Made by a program: the position numbers and the translations under genes. The notes under the pieces were generated by a model. The model worked only from the letters and a program-made list of their open reading frames with translations. It did not search any database and was not told the origin of the DNA. From assembly GCF_020404845.1 (NCBI RefSeq), contig NZ_JAIOJZ010000021.1, forward strand, positions 1 to 64,000: a stretch of DNA of 64,000 bases. The letters run 5' to 3'. Every line of letters begins with the position of its first letter. The stretch's first letter is position 1. This DNA is from Streptomyces hyderabadensis (GTDB lineage Bacteria; Actinomycetota; Actinomycetes; Streptomycetales; Streptomycetaceae). This document shows, one piece after another, positions 10,302 through 18,503 of the stretch.

Positions 10302-10589
10302 CTAGCGGGCGCCCGCCGCACCGCGGCGGATGCCGAGGCGCTCGACCAGCGCACGGAAGCGCTGGATGTCCTTCTTGGCGAGGTACTGCAGCAGCCGGCG
10401 GCGCTGGCCGACCAGGATGAGCAGACCACGGCGGGAGTGGTGGTCGTGCTTGTGGGTCTTGAGGTGCTCGGTCAGGTCGGAGATCCGACGGGACAGCAGA
10501 GCGACCTGGACCTCGGGGGAGCCGGTGTCGCCCTCCTTGGTACCGAACTCGGTGATGATCTGCTTCTTCACTGCGGCGTCGAGCGACAC
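10302..10589 (-). CDS. rpsO: 30S ribosomal protein S15
   Basis: S15 is a primary 16S rRNA binding protein of the small subunit. The 95-residue product starts at the GTG at 10589 (VSLDAAVKK), preceded by AAGGAG at about 6 bases. A second in-frame GTG two codons earlier is less well placed. The signatures GSPEVQVALLSRRISDL, HKHDHHSRRGLL and the C-terminal LAKKDIQRFRALVERLGIRR are all present. It is first in the rpsO-pnp unit and divergent from bldB. Confidence 0.97.
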   Translation of the reverse strand: MSLDAAVKKQIITEFGTKEGDTGSPEVQVALLSRRISDLTEHLKTHKHDHHSRRGLLILVGQRRRLLQYLAKKDIQRFRALVERLGIRRGAAGAR

Positions 10590-10875
10590 GCGTACTCCTT
10601 GGTCTGTGAGTGGCCACCGAGTGCCCCCGGTCTGCGTCTCGGGGGAGCTTCCTCGACTCGGAAGGCGGGGATCCGCTGGGCGCGGCCTCCAGGGCTCACG
10701 GCTCCGGGGGCGCGTACACATACGGCCGTCACACAGAGTACCAGTCGGGAGGTGTGGTGTTCTCCGGGCCCGCGGATCTTGTCGGCGATGTCGCGCTTGC
10801 GCCCACCACGGGCTGCGGGGCGCCAGTAAGGTTGCCGGGGATCGTTGGTAAGCCGCCTGAAAGGACACCTCCGCC

Positions 10876-11172
10876 ATGGCCCAGGTGCCGGACGAGGACG
10901 TCAAAGCCCGCAAGGAGCGCGAGCGGGACGAGCTGTACGCGCTCGACATCTCGGGCGTGGAGTGGCACGGCGCGCCGGGTACGGAGGAGCACGAGGAGCG
11001 GGTGGAGATCGCCTACCTGCCCGACGGTGCCGTGGCCATGCGGTCGTCGTTGGACCCGGAGACCGTGCTGCGGTACACGGAGGCGGAGTGGCGGGCGTTC
11101 GTCCTGGGGGCGCGGGACGGAGAGTTCGATCTGGAGCCGGCCCCGGACGACTCGGACGGCGCCCCCGCCTGA
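10876..11172 (+). CDS. bldB: BldB-type developmental regulator (DUF397 family)
   Basis: BldB is a small cytoplasmic protein needed for aerial growth and antibiotic production in S. coelicolor and is the founder of the DUF397 family. The 98-residue length fits. The DUF397 core is visible as MRSSLDPETVLRYTEAEWRAFVLGARDGEFDL (written here as one region, residues 53-84; key residues are the Trp and the terminal GEFD). Most DUF397 genes lie next to an XRE regulator; this one is solitary, near rpsO and the EspI-like gene, the neighbourhood expected for bldB itself. The ATG at 10876 follows GAAAGGACACCTCCGCC. Confidence 0.8.
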   Translation: MAQVPDEDVKARKERERDELYALDISGVEWHGAPGTEEHEERVEIAYLPDGAVAMRSSLDPETVLRYTEAEWRAFVLGARDGEFDLEPAPDDSDGAPA

Positions 11173-11237
11173 CGCCGGGGCCCGCGGCGCCGACGGGCAG
11201 GGTGTGGACGGTGTACCGATGATCGCGCGCCGGTCCG

Positions 11238-12824
11238 TCAGGGTTTTCGCTGTGCGCTGCTGCCGATGCCCAGGACGAGGTAGGTCCACTGCTTGGTCTT
11301 GGCGTCGGCGGGGCCGTCCGCGGACTTGACGCCGAAGAAGAGGCGCCCGTTCTGGACGACGATGTCGTTGTGCTCCGCCATCGTCATCAACCGCGCCTCG
11401 TCGGGGACGTCGAAGTAGAGGTACGGCACTGCCTCGTCCGTGCCCGGGTCCAGGGCGACCAGCGCGTTCGGTGCGATGTGGTCCTCGCTCACGCTCAGGG
11501 CGAGGAGTTGGTCGCCGCTCATGCGCACCGGGTAGAGCAGTGCGCCCGGACCGGAGTCGAATTTCCTGGTGGTCCTTCCGGTGGCGAGGTCGAAGCCGAT
11601 GATCCAGTTCCACGTCGGCAGTTCCGGCTGGTCCTTGCTCCGGATGAAGACCTGGTCCTTCCCCACCGCGATGGTCGGGCAGTCGTCGATCTGGAGGTAG
11701 TCGGTGAGCAGGCACTCGGCGACGTAGGCGCCGTTGCGGAGGCTGATGGTGGCGCGGTTGTGGCCCCGGCCGTCGAGGGAGATGAGGTCGGTCACCTCGC
11801 TGTCACCGGCAGAGACGGCGACGACCGGCGGGTCGACGGAGGGTACGTGGACGTCCCGGACGCCCTTGGCGAGGGAGTACCACCACAGGGACTCGCCCGT
11901 GGCCGGGTCCACCTTGCGCAGCTTGTACGTGGTGGACTGCCAGACTCCCGCAGAACCGGGGTCCTCGCCGCTCCAGCACTGTTCCCGGACCATCAGGCCA
12001 CGGCCGCCCGCGACACCCATGTCCTGACACGGCGCGGTGGTCGTCGTGGACCAACGGGTGTCGCCGCTCTTCATGTCGTACCCGATGGTGCCGCCGCCCC
12101 AGGTCACGGCGACCGTGCCGGGTGCGAGGGCCACGCCGGGCCGGTCCTTGTCGGTGCCCGTGGCGTCGGCCGACTCGCGTCCGGCCCGGGAGACGGGGAA
12201 CTTGGCTTCCCAGACCAGGCGGCCGTCGTCGAGGTCGACGAAGGCGACCTGGTTGCAGAGGGCTTCGTCCGCCCAGTCGTTCGCCCTGAAGAGGACGGCG
12301 GTGCGGTGGTCGCCGGTGACGTCGCGCGTGTAGCCGCAGATCGGGCCGTCGAGTGCGAGCCGCCACTTCTCGTCGCCCGGCGCGGCGTCGGTGCCGATGC
12401 CGAGGCCGACGACCGTCTTGTTGATGCCCTTGGCGAGGATGCGGTCGGTGGCCCACATTCCGGGCATTTCCACGTGTTCGCCGGGCTTCATGTCGTCCAC
12501 GGAGAAGCGGAACGCCATCTTGCCGCTGCTGCTCGCGGGCTGCTTCTCGACGGTCTCGCGTACGTCGAGCGGCCCCTGGGCGACCGGGTCCGGTGATGTG
12601 CCCGACGCCTCGGAGCCGTTGCCGCCGCGTCCCCACAGGAGCCAGCCGCCGGTGCCCAACACCCCGGCGAGGATGACCGCGAGCAGCCCGGTCAGCAGCT
12701 TCCTCGGTCGCTTCCGCCCCGGTCCGCCACTGTCGTCGAGCCCGTGCCGGCCGCCCCGGTTCACGGCGGGGTCCGGGGCGGTCGCCGGGCCGGGAGGCAT
12801 GGACGGGGGCGGGCCGAAGCTCAC
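11238..12824 (-). CDS. Membrane-anchored PQQ-type beta-propeller protein
   Basis: This is a 528-residue protein. A proline-rich cytosolic N-terminus (1-40) is followed by one transmembrane segment (about 44-65, LLTGLLAVILAGVLGTGGWL). The rest is a large extracellular part with repeated Trp/Gly-Asp blades such as GRLVWEAKF, GDTRWSTTT and GESLWWYSLAK, typical of PQQ-like propellers. Paired Cys residues in the exported part could form disulphides. The start is GTG at 12824 after GAGGAAGAGG. Such proteins are common in actinobacteria and often sit near secretion or kinase genes; no ligand can be assigned. It converges on bldB and is divergent from the EspI-like ATPase gene. Confidence 0.75.
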   Translation of the reverse strand: MSFGPPPSMPPGPATAPDPAVNRGGRHGLDDSGGPGRKRPRKLLTGLLAVILAGVLGTGGWLLWGRGGNGSEASGTSPDPVAQGPLDVRETVEKQPASSSGKMAFRFSVDDMKPGEHVEMPGMWATDRILAKGINKTVVGLGIGTDAAPGDEKWRLALDGPICGYTRDVTGDHRTAVLFRANDWADEALCNQVAFVDLDDGRLVWEAKFPVSRAGRESADATGTDKDRPGVALAPGTVAVTWGGGTIGYDMKSGDTRWSTTTTAPCQDMGVAGGRGLMVREQCWSGEDPGSAGVWQSTTYKLRKVDPATGESLWWYSLAKGVRDVHVPSVDPPVVAVSAGDSEVTDLISLDGRGHNRATISLRNGAYVAECLLTDYLQIDDCPTIAVGKDQVFIRSKDQPELPTWNWIIGFDLATGRTTRKFDSGPGALLYPVRMSGDQLLALSVSEDHIAPNALVALDPGTDEAVPYLYFDVPDEARLMTMAEHNDIVVQNGRLFFGVKSADGPADAKTKQWTYLVLGIGSSAQRKP

Positions 12825-13227
12825 TCGGGAACCTCTTCCTCTTTCCTGGGAATTACGGTGATTCGGGCAGTTGATGCGGCCACGGACCGACGGAGATCGC
12901 CATCAACTATGCCGGGCCCGCGATCACTCGTTGGAAGCGGGTGGTGACCGACGGGGTCATCCTCCTTACGTGGGTGGGCATATGAAGCAGCGTGACGCTT
13001 ACGAGACGGCTGTGACGCGATGGGCAGGACTTCGGGGGCGGGCGGGGCTGCCGGGGCGGGGCTCGTGATGATTAGGCTGGTGTCGGGCGCGACACCAGAA
13101 CCCGTCAGCGGGCGTCGGCGTCTCAGGGGGAGAACCGGTGGGATCGGACGACCTCGGACAACTTCGAATGACAAGCAAGGGTCGCCCCAGCACGGCTTGA
13201 GGGTGCTCGACCACACCAGGAGGAACT
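12825..13227. other. Divergent promoter region with a palindrome (403 bases without a gene)
   Basis: This spacer lies between the divergent beta-propeller and EspI-like genes and is less GC-rich than its surroundings. It contains a perfect 9-base palindrome, CTGGTGTCG (13077-13085) and CGACACCAG (13090-13098), around GGCG. A -10-like TAGGCT (13073-13078) overlaps its left edge, with no good -35 in front. A strong AGGAGG (13218-13223) serves the GTG at 13228. I see no convincing gene in either direction. Confidence 0.6.
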
Positions 13228-16200
13228 GTGAGCAGCGATCGGGACGGGATCCGCGGGGGCTGGGCTACACCCGGCGATGACCAACCCGACGCGGAGTCCT
13301 CCGTCGAGACGACCGGCGAGTTCACCATCGACTACGCGCCGCCCGCCTGGTACACGCAGAACGCGTCCGGTGACGGCGGTCAGGGGGAGGGCGAGGGGGA
13401 CGGCTCCAGTTCCTCCTCCGGATCCTCCTCCGACTCGTCCGCTGCCTCCTCGTCCTCCCCTTCCTCGTCCTCGTCTTCCTCGTCTTCCTCGTCCTCCTCT
13501 TCGTCCTCGCCTTCCGGTCCGACCGCTCCGCCTGCTCCTCGTGGGCCGGTTCCGCCGTTGCCGGGGTTGACGCCGCCGCCGCACGCGACGCCCAACGGGT
13601 CTGCCTCGGTTCCGGCTCCGGCCCCGGGTGCGCCGTTCACGCCTCCGCCGCCGGCGCCCGCTCCGGGTGCCGCGTTCACGCCGCCTCCGCCGCCGGGGCC
13701 GGGCGCGCCGTTCACGCCCCCGGCGCCGCCGAGCGCGGGGCCGACCGGGGTGCCCAAGTTGCCGGTGGGGAGCGGATTCGAGCCGCAGCCGCCTGCGCCG
13801 CCCGAACCCGAGCCGGAACCGCAGGTTCAGATGCCGGAACCGGAGGCCGTGGCCGATCCGGAGCCTGTCGCGGACCTCGCCTCTCCCACCGCCCTGCCGG
13901 CGTTTCCGGCCGGTGGGTTCCAGCTCCAGGCGCCCGCTCCGCCGGCCTCCGAGGAACCCGAGCCGGAGCCGGAGCCCGACAGCAAGACCGACACCGCCGA
14001 TCTCGACAACGGCGACCTGGAAAGCGGCGCGACCATGCGGTTCTCCGCCGTCGCGCTCAAGCGTGAGATCGCCGAACGGGCGGCCGCGGAGGACACCGCC
14101 GAGGAGTCCGCGGCGGCCGGCTCCGACGAGGTCGGTGACTCGCCGGACGAGGCCCCGGCGAGCACGGACGACACCGGGGCCGGCGTCGACTCCGACGCCG
14201 AGCAGGCCCCGGCCGCCCTGGCCGCCGTGCCCGACGCGGACCCTCGGGACGAGGACGAGGACGAGGATGAGGACGAGGACCAGGTCGTAGACGAGCCCGC
14301 GGACGAGCCGGAGGACAGCGTCCCGGCAGAGGACGAGCCCCAGGACGCGGTGCCCGCCGACGCGGCGCCGCAGGCCGACGCCGTACCGCAGGACGCCGTG
14401 CCGCAGGACGCACCGCCGCCCCCGGCCGGAACGCCGCCGCTGCCTCCGTCCTACCCGCCGGTCGCGCCCGCGCCCGCCCACCAGTGGCCCGCACAGCCGC
14501 AGCCCGCCCCCGCGCCTCCCCAGCAGCCGGGCGTACCGGCCCAGCAGCCTCCCTTCCAGCCGCAGGCTCCGCAGCCGGCGCCCGCCGCGTGGAACCCGCC
14601 GCCGCCCGCCGCCCCGCAGACCGGTTACGGCTTCCCGCAGCCCGGTCCGCAGGCTCCTCAGCCCCAGACTCAGCCCCAGACTCAGCCCCAGCCCCCCTCC
14701 CCCGTGCAGCCCGGCGGATACGGCTTCCCGCAGGCACCGCACGGGCCGTCGGCGCAGCAGCCCTACCCCGGTGTCCCGCAGCAGGCACAGCAGGCGCAGG
14801 GCGACGGTCAGGCTCCGCCGGCCCAGGCCGGTCAGCCGGTTCCGCCGGTTCCGGCACCCCACGCACCGCAGGCAGCGGCCCAGCCACCCCAGACGCCTCA
14901 GCCGCCGCAGGCCGCGCAGCAGCCGGAGAACCAGCCCCTCCCGCCCCAGCAGCAGGCACCGCAGCAGCCGCACCCCCAGCAGCAGCCTCAGCCGCACGCG
15001 CAGCCGCCCGCCGATCCCCGGCTCGGTGCCGCGTGGCCGCAGCCCATGCAGCACGACCAACGGCAGCCCACCAACCCGGGGGCCGCGCCGCTGGGTTACA
15101 CGGCGGCCGTGGAGCTGTCCTCCGACCGGCTGCTCAACAACAAGCGGCAGAAGGCGAAGAGCAGCCGGCCCGCGGCCGGCGGTTCGCGGTTCAAGCTCGG
15201 CGGGAAGAAGGAGGAGGCCGAGCGGCAGCGGAAGCTGGACCTGATCCGCACCCCGGTGTTGTCCTGCTACCGCATCGCGGTGATCAGCCTCAAGGGCGGT
15301 GTCGGCAAGACGACCACCACCACCGCCCTCGGCTCCACGCTCGCCACCGAGCGGCAGGACAAGATCCTCGCGATCGACGCCAACCCGGACGCCGGCACGC
15401 TCGGCCGCCGGGTGCGCCGGGAGACCGGGGCCACCATCCGCGACCTCGTCCAGGCCATCCCGTACCTGAACTCGTACATGGACATCCGGCGGTTCACCTC
15501 GCAGGCCTCGTCCGGTCTGGAGATCATCGCCAACGACGTCGACCCGGCGGTGTCCACGACCTTCAACGACGAGGACTACCGGCGCGCCATCGACGTGCTC
15601 GGCCAGCAGTACCCGATCATCCTCACCGACTCGGGCACCGGTCTCCTCTACAGCGCCATGCGCGGCGTGCTCGACCTCGCCGACCAGCTCATCATCATCT
15701 CGACGCCGTCCGTGGACGGTGCGAGCAGCGCCAGTACGACCCTGGACTGGCTGTCCGCGCACGGGTACGCCGACCTCGTCTCCCGGTCCCTCACGGTCAT
15801 CTCCGGGGTCCGCGAGACCGGCAAGATGATCAAGGTCGACGACATCGTCGGGCACTTCCAGACCCGGTGCCGGGGTGTCGTCGTGGTGCCGTTCGACGAG
15901 CACCTGGCCGCCGGTGCCGAGGTCGACCTCGACATGATGCGGCCGAAGGTGCGGGAGGCGTACTTCAACCTCGCGGCGATGGTCGCCGAGGACTTCGTCC
16001 GCCACCAGCAGTCGCACGGCCTGTGGACCTCCGACGGCAACCCGCCGCCGGTCGCGGCCCCGCCGATGCCGGGCCAGCAGATGCCCGGGCAGCCGATGCC
16101 GGGCCAGCAGATGCCGCCACAGCAGCAGCCGGGGCAGCCGGTTCCGGGGCAGCCGTACCCGGGGCAGCCCGGGCCCGGACAGCAGCCGCCGCAGCCCCAG

Positions 16201-16323
16201 CCCGGCTACGGTCAGCCCTACGCCCCGCCGCCCGGTTACGGATATCCGCAACACGGGCAACCGGGACAGCCGGGGCAGCCGCAGCCGGGGCAGAATCCCC
16301 CGCCTCCCCCGCCCCAGCAGTAG
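13228..16323 (+). CDS. EspI-like giant proline-rich ParA/MinD-type ATPase
   Basis: This is a 1031-residue protein. Residues 58-97 form an almost pure serine tract. Roughly 100-640 are Pro/Gln/Glu/Asp-rich disordered sequence, including an Asp/Glu block near 340. Residues about 680-930 form a ParA/MinD ATPase with the deviant Walker A LKGGVGKTTTT (near 689) and LAIDANPDAGTLGRR. The last 90 residues are a PGQQMPGQP-type repeat. The order proline-rich N-terminus then MinD-type ATPase is that of EspI (ESX-1, mycobacteria); a similar gene flanks the ESX/bldB locus in S. coelicolor. A membrane-associated ATPase role in protein export or hyphal organisation is inferred. GTG start after AGGAGG; a strong terminator follows. 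Confidence 0.85.
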   Translation: MSSDRDGIRGGWATPGDDQPDAESSVETTGEFTIDYAPPAWYTQNASGDGGQGEGEGDGSSSSSGSSSDSSAASSSSPSSSSSSSSSSSSSSSSPSGPTAPPAPRGPVPPLPGLTPPPHATPNGSASVPAPAPGAPFTPPPPAPAPGAAFTPPPPPGPGAPFTPPAPPSAGPTGVPKLPVGSGFEPQPPAPPEPEPEPQVQMPEPEAVADPEPVADLASPTALPAFPAGGFQLQAPAPPASEEPEPEPEPDSKTDTADLDNGDLESGATMRFSAVALKREIAERAAAEDTAEESAAAGSDEVGDSPDEAPASTDDTGAGVDSDAEQAPAALAAVPDADPRDEDEDEDEDEDQVVDEPADEPEDSVPAEDEPQDAVPADAAPQADAVPQDAVPQDAPPPPAGTPPLPPSYPPVAPAPAHQWPAQPQPAPAPPQQPGVPAQQPPFQPQAPQPAPAAWNPPPPAAPQTGYGFPQPGPQAPQPQTQPQTQPQPPSPVQPGGYGFPQAPHGPSAQQPYPGVPQQAQQAQGDGQAPPAQAGQPVPPVPAPHAPQAAAQPPQTPQPPQAAQQPENQPLPPQQQAPQQPHPQQQPQPHAQPPADPRLGAAWPQPMQHDQRQPTNPGAAPLGYTAAVELSSDRLLNNKRQKAKSSRPAAGGSRFKLGGKKEEAERQRKLDLIRTPVLSCYRIAVISLKGGVGKTTTTTALGSTLATERQDKILAIDANPDAGTLGRRVRRETGATIRDLVQAIPYLNSYMDIRRFTSQASSGLEIIANDVDPAVSTTFNDEDYRRAIDVLGQQYPIILTDSGTGLLYSAMRGVLDLADQLIIISTPSVDGASSASTTLDWLSAHGYADLVSRSLTVISGVRETGKMIKVDDIVGHFQTRCRGVVVVPFDEHLAAGAEVDLDMMRPKVREAYFNLAAMVAEDFVRHQQSHGLWTSDGNPPPVAAPPMPGQQMPGQPMPGQQMPPQQQPGQPVPGQPYPGQPGPGQQPPQPQPGYGQPYAPPPGYGYPQHGQPGQPGQPQPGQNPPPPPPQQ

Positions 16324-16349
16324 CTCGACCCACCCGCGAACCACCTCCG

Positions 16350-16382
16350 AAGGCCCGTGCCGTCCTCGACGGCACGGGCCTT
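16350..16382 (+). terminator. Hairpin terminator after the EspI-like gene
   Basis: Perfect 15-base arms AAGGCCCGTGCCGTC (16350-16364) and GACGGCACGGGCCTT (16368-16382) with a 3-base loop lie 27 bases after the stop codon. This is a classical high-GC terminator. Confidence 0.9.
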
Positions 16383-16516
16383 CGGGCGTGTGCGAACGGC
16401 AACGTCCGCCCCAGCCGTCACGCTCTCACCAGGCAAGCGCCAGTGGTCTGCGCCAATGAGGGTGACGTATGGGTCAACTCGCCGTTTCCGCAGGCCACAT
16501 GGGGTTTGACACACCG

Positions 16517-16546
16517 TTGACGCGCGCAGACTGCCGCTGGTAGACA
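16517..16546 (+). promoter_or_regulatory. Probable HrdB-type promoter of the peptide importer operon
   Basis: TTGACG (16517-16522) and TAGACA (16541-16546) are separated by 18 bases, close to the Streptomyces vegetative consensus. They lie about 90 bases upstream of the ATG at 16638. A second TTGACA-like hexamer occurs just upstream (16505-16510). Confidence 0.55.
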
Positions 16547-16637
16547 CACACTTCATTCCGCGTTCACCACCGTTCAAGCCCGCCTCACGCGAGGACGCCC
16601 GGCGTCTGCGCGTGCGATGACGCGAGGTCAGGTAGTC

Positions 16638-18503
16638 ATGAACAGACACGATCAGCACGGCAGCGGACGTACCGCGCACCGGCCGTGGCGCACCCGTCTC
16701 CTCGCGGCAGCAGGCGCCGGCGCGCTGCTCCTCGCGTCGGGGGCGGTGGCCCCCTCGGCCTCGGCGAAGGACGGCGACGGGGGCGACGGGGGCAGCAAGG
16801 TGCTCACCGTCGCCGTGGCGCAGAGCGTCGACTCGCTCAGCCCGTTCCTGGCGGTACGGCTGCTCAGTACGAGCATCCACCGGCTGACGTACGAGTACCT
16901 GACCAACTACGACCCCAAGGACAACCACGTCATACCGGGGCTCGCCACCGAGTGGAAGTCCTCGCCGGACAAGCTGACCTGGACGTACACGATCCGTTCC
17001 GACTCCAAGTGGTCGGACGGCGAACAGGCCACCGCCGAGGACGCGGCGTGGACGTTCAACACGATGATGACCGACCCGGGCGCCGCCACCGCCAACGGCA
17101 GCTTCGTCGGCAACTTCGCGAAGGTCACCGCCCCCAGCCCGACCCAGCTGGTGATCCGGCTGAAGAAGCCGCAGGCCACGATGACCGCGCTGGACGTGCC
17201 GATCGTGCCCAAGCACGTCTGGGAGAAGGTCGACGACTTCTCGAAGTTCAACAACGACAAGGACTTCCCCGTCGTCGGCAACGGTCCGTTCGTGCTCACC
17301 GACTACAAGCCGGACAGCTATGTACGGCTCAAGGCCAACAAGGACTTCTGGCGCGGCGCTCCCAAGTTCGACGAGCTGGTCTTCCGCTACTACAAGGACC
17401 AGGACGCCGCCGTCGCCGCCCTGCGCAAGGGCGAGGTGTCCTTCGTCGCCGGGTCGCCGTCGCTGACCCCGGCCCAGGCCGACTCGCTCAAGGGCGAGGA
17501 GAACATCCGCGTCAACGACGCCCCAGGCCGCCGCTTCTACGCGCTGGCCACCAACCCGGGCGCCCGGGCGAAGGACGGCACGGAGTTCGGCGACGGCGAC
17601 CCCTCGCTGCTGGACCAGCGGGTGCGCAACGCGCTGTTCATGGCGGTGGACCGCAAGGCGATCGTCGACAAGGTGTTCCAGGGCCACGCGGTCCAGGGGG
17701 CGGGCTACATCCCGCCGCGCTTCTCCTCGTACTTCTTCGAGCCGTCGGCCGGGCAGGAGCTGGCCTACGACCCCGACAAGGCCGCCCGGTTGCTCGACGA
17801 GGCGGGCTACCGGACGAACGGGGACGGCAAGCGCCTCGGCAAGGACGGCAAGCCGCTGGACTACCGCATCCTGTGCCACGCCACCGACCCCAACGACAAG
17901 GCGGTCGGCAAGTACCTCCAGGAGTGGTGGGGCGAGCTGGGCATCTCGGTCACCCTCGACTGCCTGGACAACGTGACCGACCCGTGGCTGGCCGGCAAGT
18001 ACGACCTCGCCTTCGACGGCTGGTCCGTCAACCCGGACCCGGACTTCGTGCTCTCCATCCACACCTGCGACGCGCTCCCGGCGACGCCGAAGGACACCGG
18101 GGCCACCGACAACTTCATCTGCGACAAGCAGTACGACGAGCTGTACGCACGGCAGTTGGCCGAGTACGACGCCGGCAAGCGGGCCCAGATCGTCAAGCAG
18201 CTGCAGTCCCGGCTGTACGACACCGGGTACATGAACGTCATGGCGTACCCGAACGCGGTCGAGGCCTACCGCACGGACCAGATCAAGTCGATCACGACGA
18301 TGCCGTCCGACGCGGGCAACATCTACGGGCAGGACGGCTACTGGAGCTGGTGGTCCGCCGTGCCCGCCGACTCCGGTGACTCCTCGGGGAGTTCGTCGTC
18401 GACCGGGACCGTGATCGGGATCGTCGCGGGCGTCGTCGTCCTGGTCGGTCTCGGGGTGCTCTTCGCCGTCCGCCGCCGGGCGTCGGCCGACGACCGTGAG
18501 TAG
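16638..18503 (+). CDS. Family 5 peptide-type substrate-binding protein with C-terminal membrane anchor
   Basis: This 621-residue extracellular binding protein belongs to an oligopeptide/dipeptide-type ABC importer. It has an Arg-rich n-region, a hydrophobic signal core and an Ala-x-Ala site (PSASA, cleavage near 43), but no lipobox cysteine. The family 5 signature is visible as LTYEYLTNYDPKD and the following SDGEQATAEDAAWTF. After a Ser/Gly linker the C-terminus has a membrane helix (GTVIGIVAGVVVLVGLGVLF) and an Arg-rich tail, so it is tethered by that helix instead of a lipid. I prefer the ATG at 16638, preceded by GAGGTCAGG; an ATG at 16617 lacks a binding site. Its end overlaps the permease start by 8 bases. 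Confidence 0.88.
   Translation: MNRHDQHGSGRTAHRPWRTRLLAAAGAGALLLASGAVAPSASAKDGDGGDGGSKVLTVAVAQSVDSLSPFLAVRLLSTSIHRLTYEYLTNYDPKDNHVIPGLATEWKSSPDKLTWTYTIRSDSKWSDGEQATAEDAAWTFNTMMTDPGAATANGSFVGNFAKVTAPSPTQLVIRLKKPQATMTALDVPIVPKHVWEKVDDFSKFNNDKDFPVVGNGPFVLTDYKPDSYVRLKANKDFWRGAPKFDELVFRYYKDQDAAVAALRKGEVSFVAGSPSLTPAQADSLKGEENIRVNDAPGRRFYALATNPGARAKDGTEFGDGDPSLLDQRVRNALFMAVDRKAIVDKVFQGHAVQGAGYIPPRFSSYFFEPSAGQELAYDPDKAARLLDEAGYRTNGDGKRLGKDGKPLDYRILCHATDPNDKAVGKYLQEWWGELGISVTLDCLDNVTDPWLAGKYDLAFDGWSVNPDPDFVLSIHTCDALPATPKDTGATDNFICDKQYDELYARQLAEYDAGKRAQIVKQLQSRLYDTGYMNVMAYPNAVEAYRTDQIKSITTMPSDAGNIYGQDGYWSWWSAVPADSGDSSGSSSSTGTVIGIVAGVVVLVGLGVLFAVRRRASADDRE

Larger units (their letters stand above)
16324..16637. 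other. Spacer with terminator and importer promoter (314 bases without a gene)
   Basis: The left part holds the terminator of the EspI-like gene (16350-16382). The right part holds a -35/-10 pair (16517-16546) for the peptide importer operon. The remaining leader of about 90 bases shows no conserved regulatory element I can recognise. Confidence 0.6.

Noticed and set aside
13123..16344. A 1073-codon open frame on the minus strand opposite the EspI-like gene
   Set aside because: It is an antisense shadow of proline/serine-rich GC-biased coding sequence, has no ribosome binding site, and consists of Arg/Gly/Leu-rich sequence without domains.
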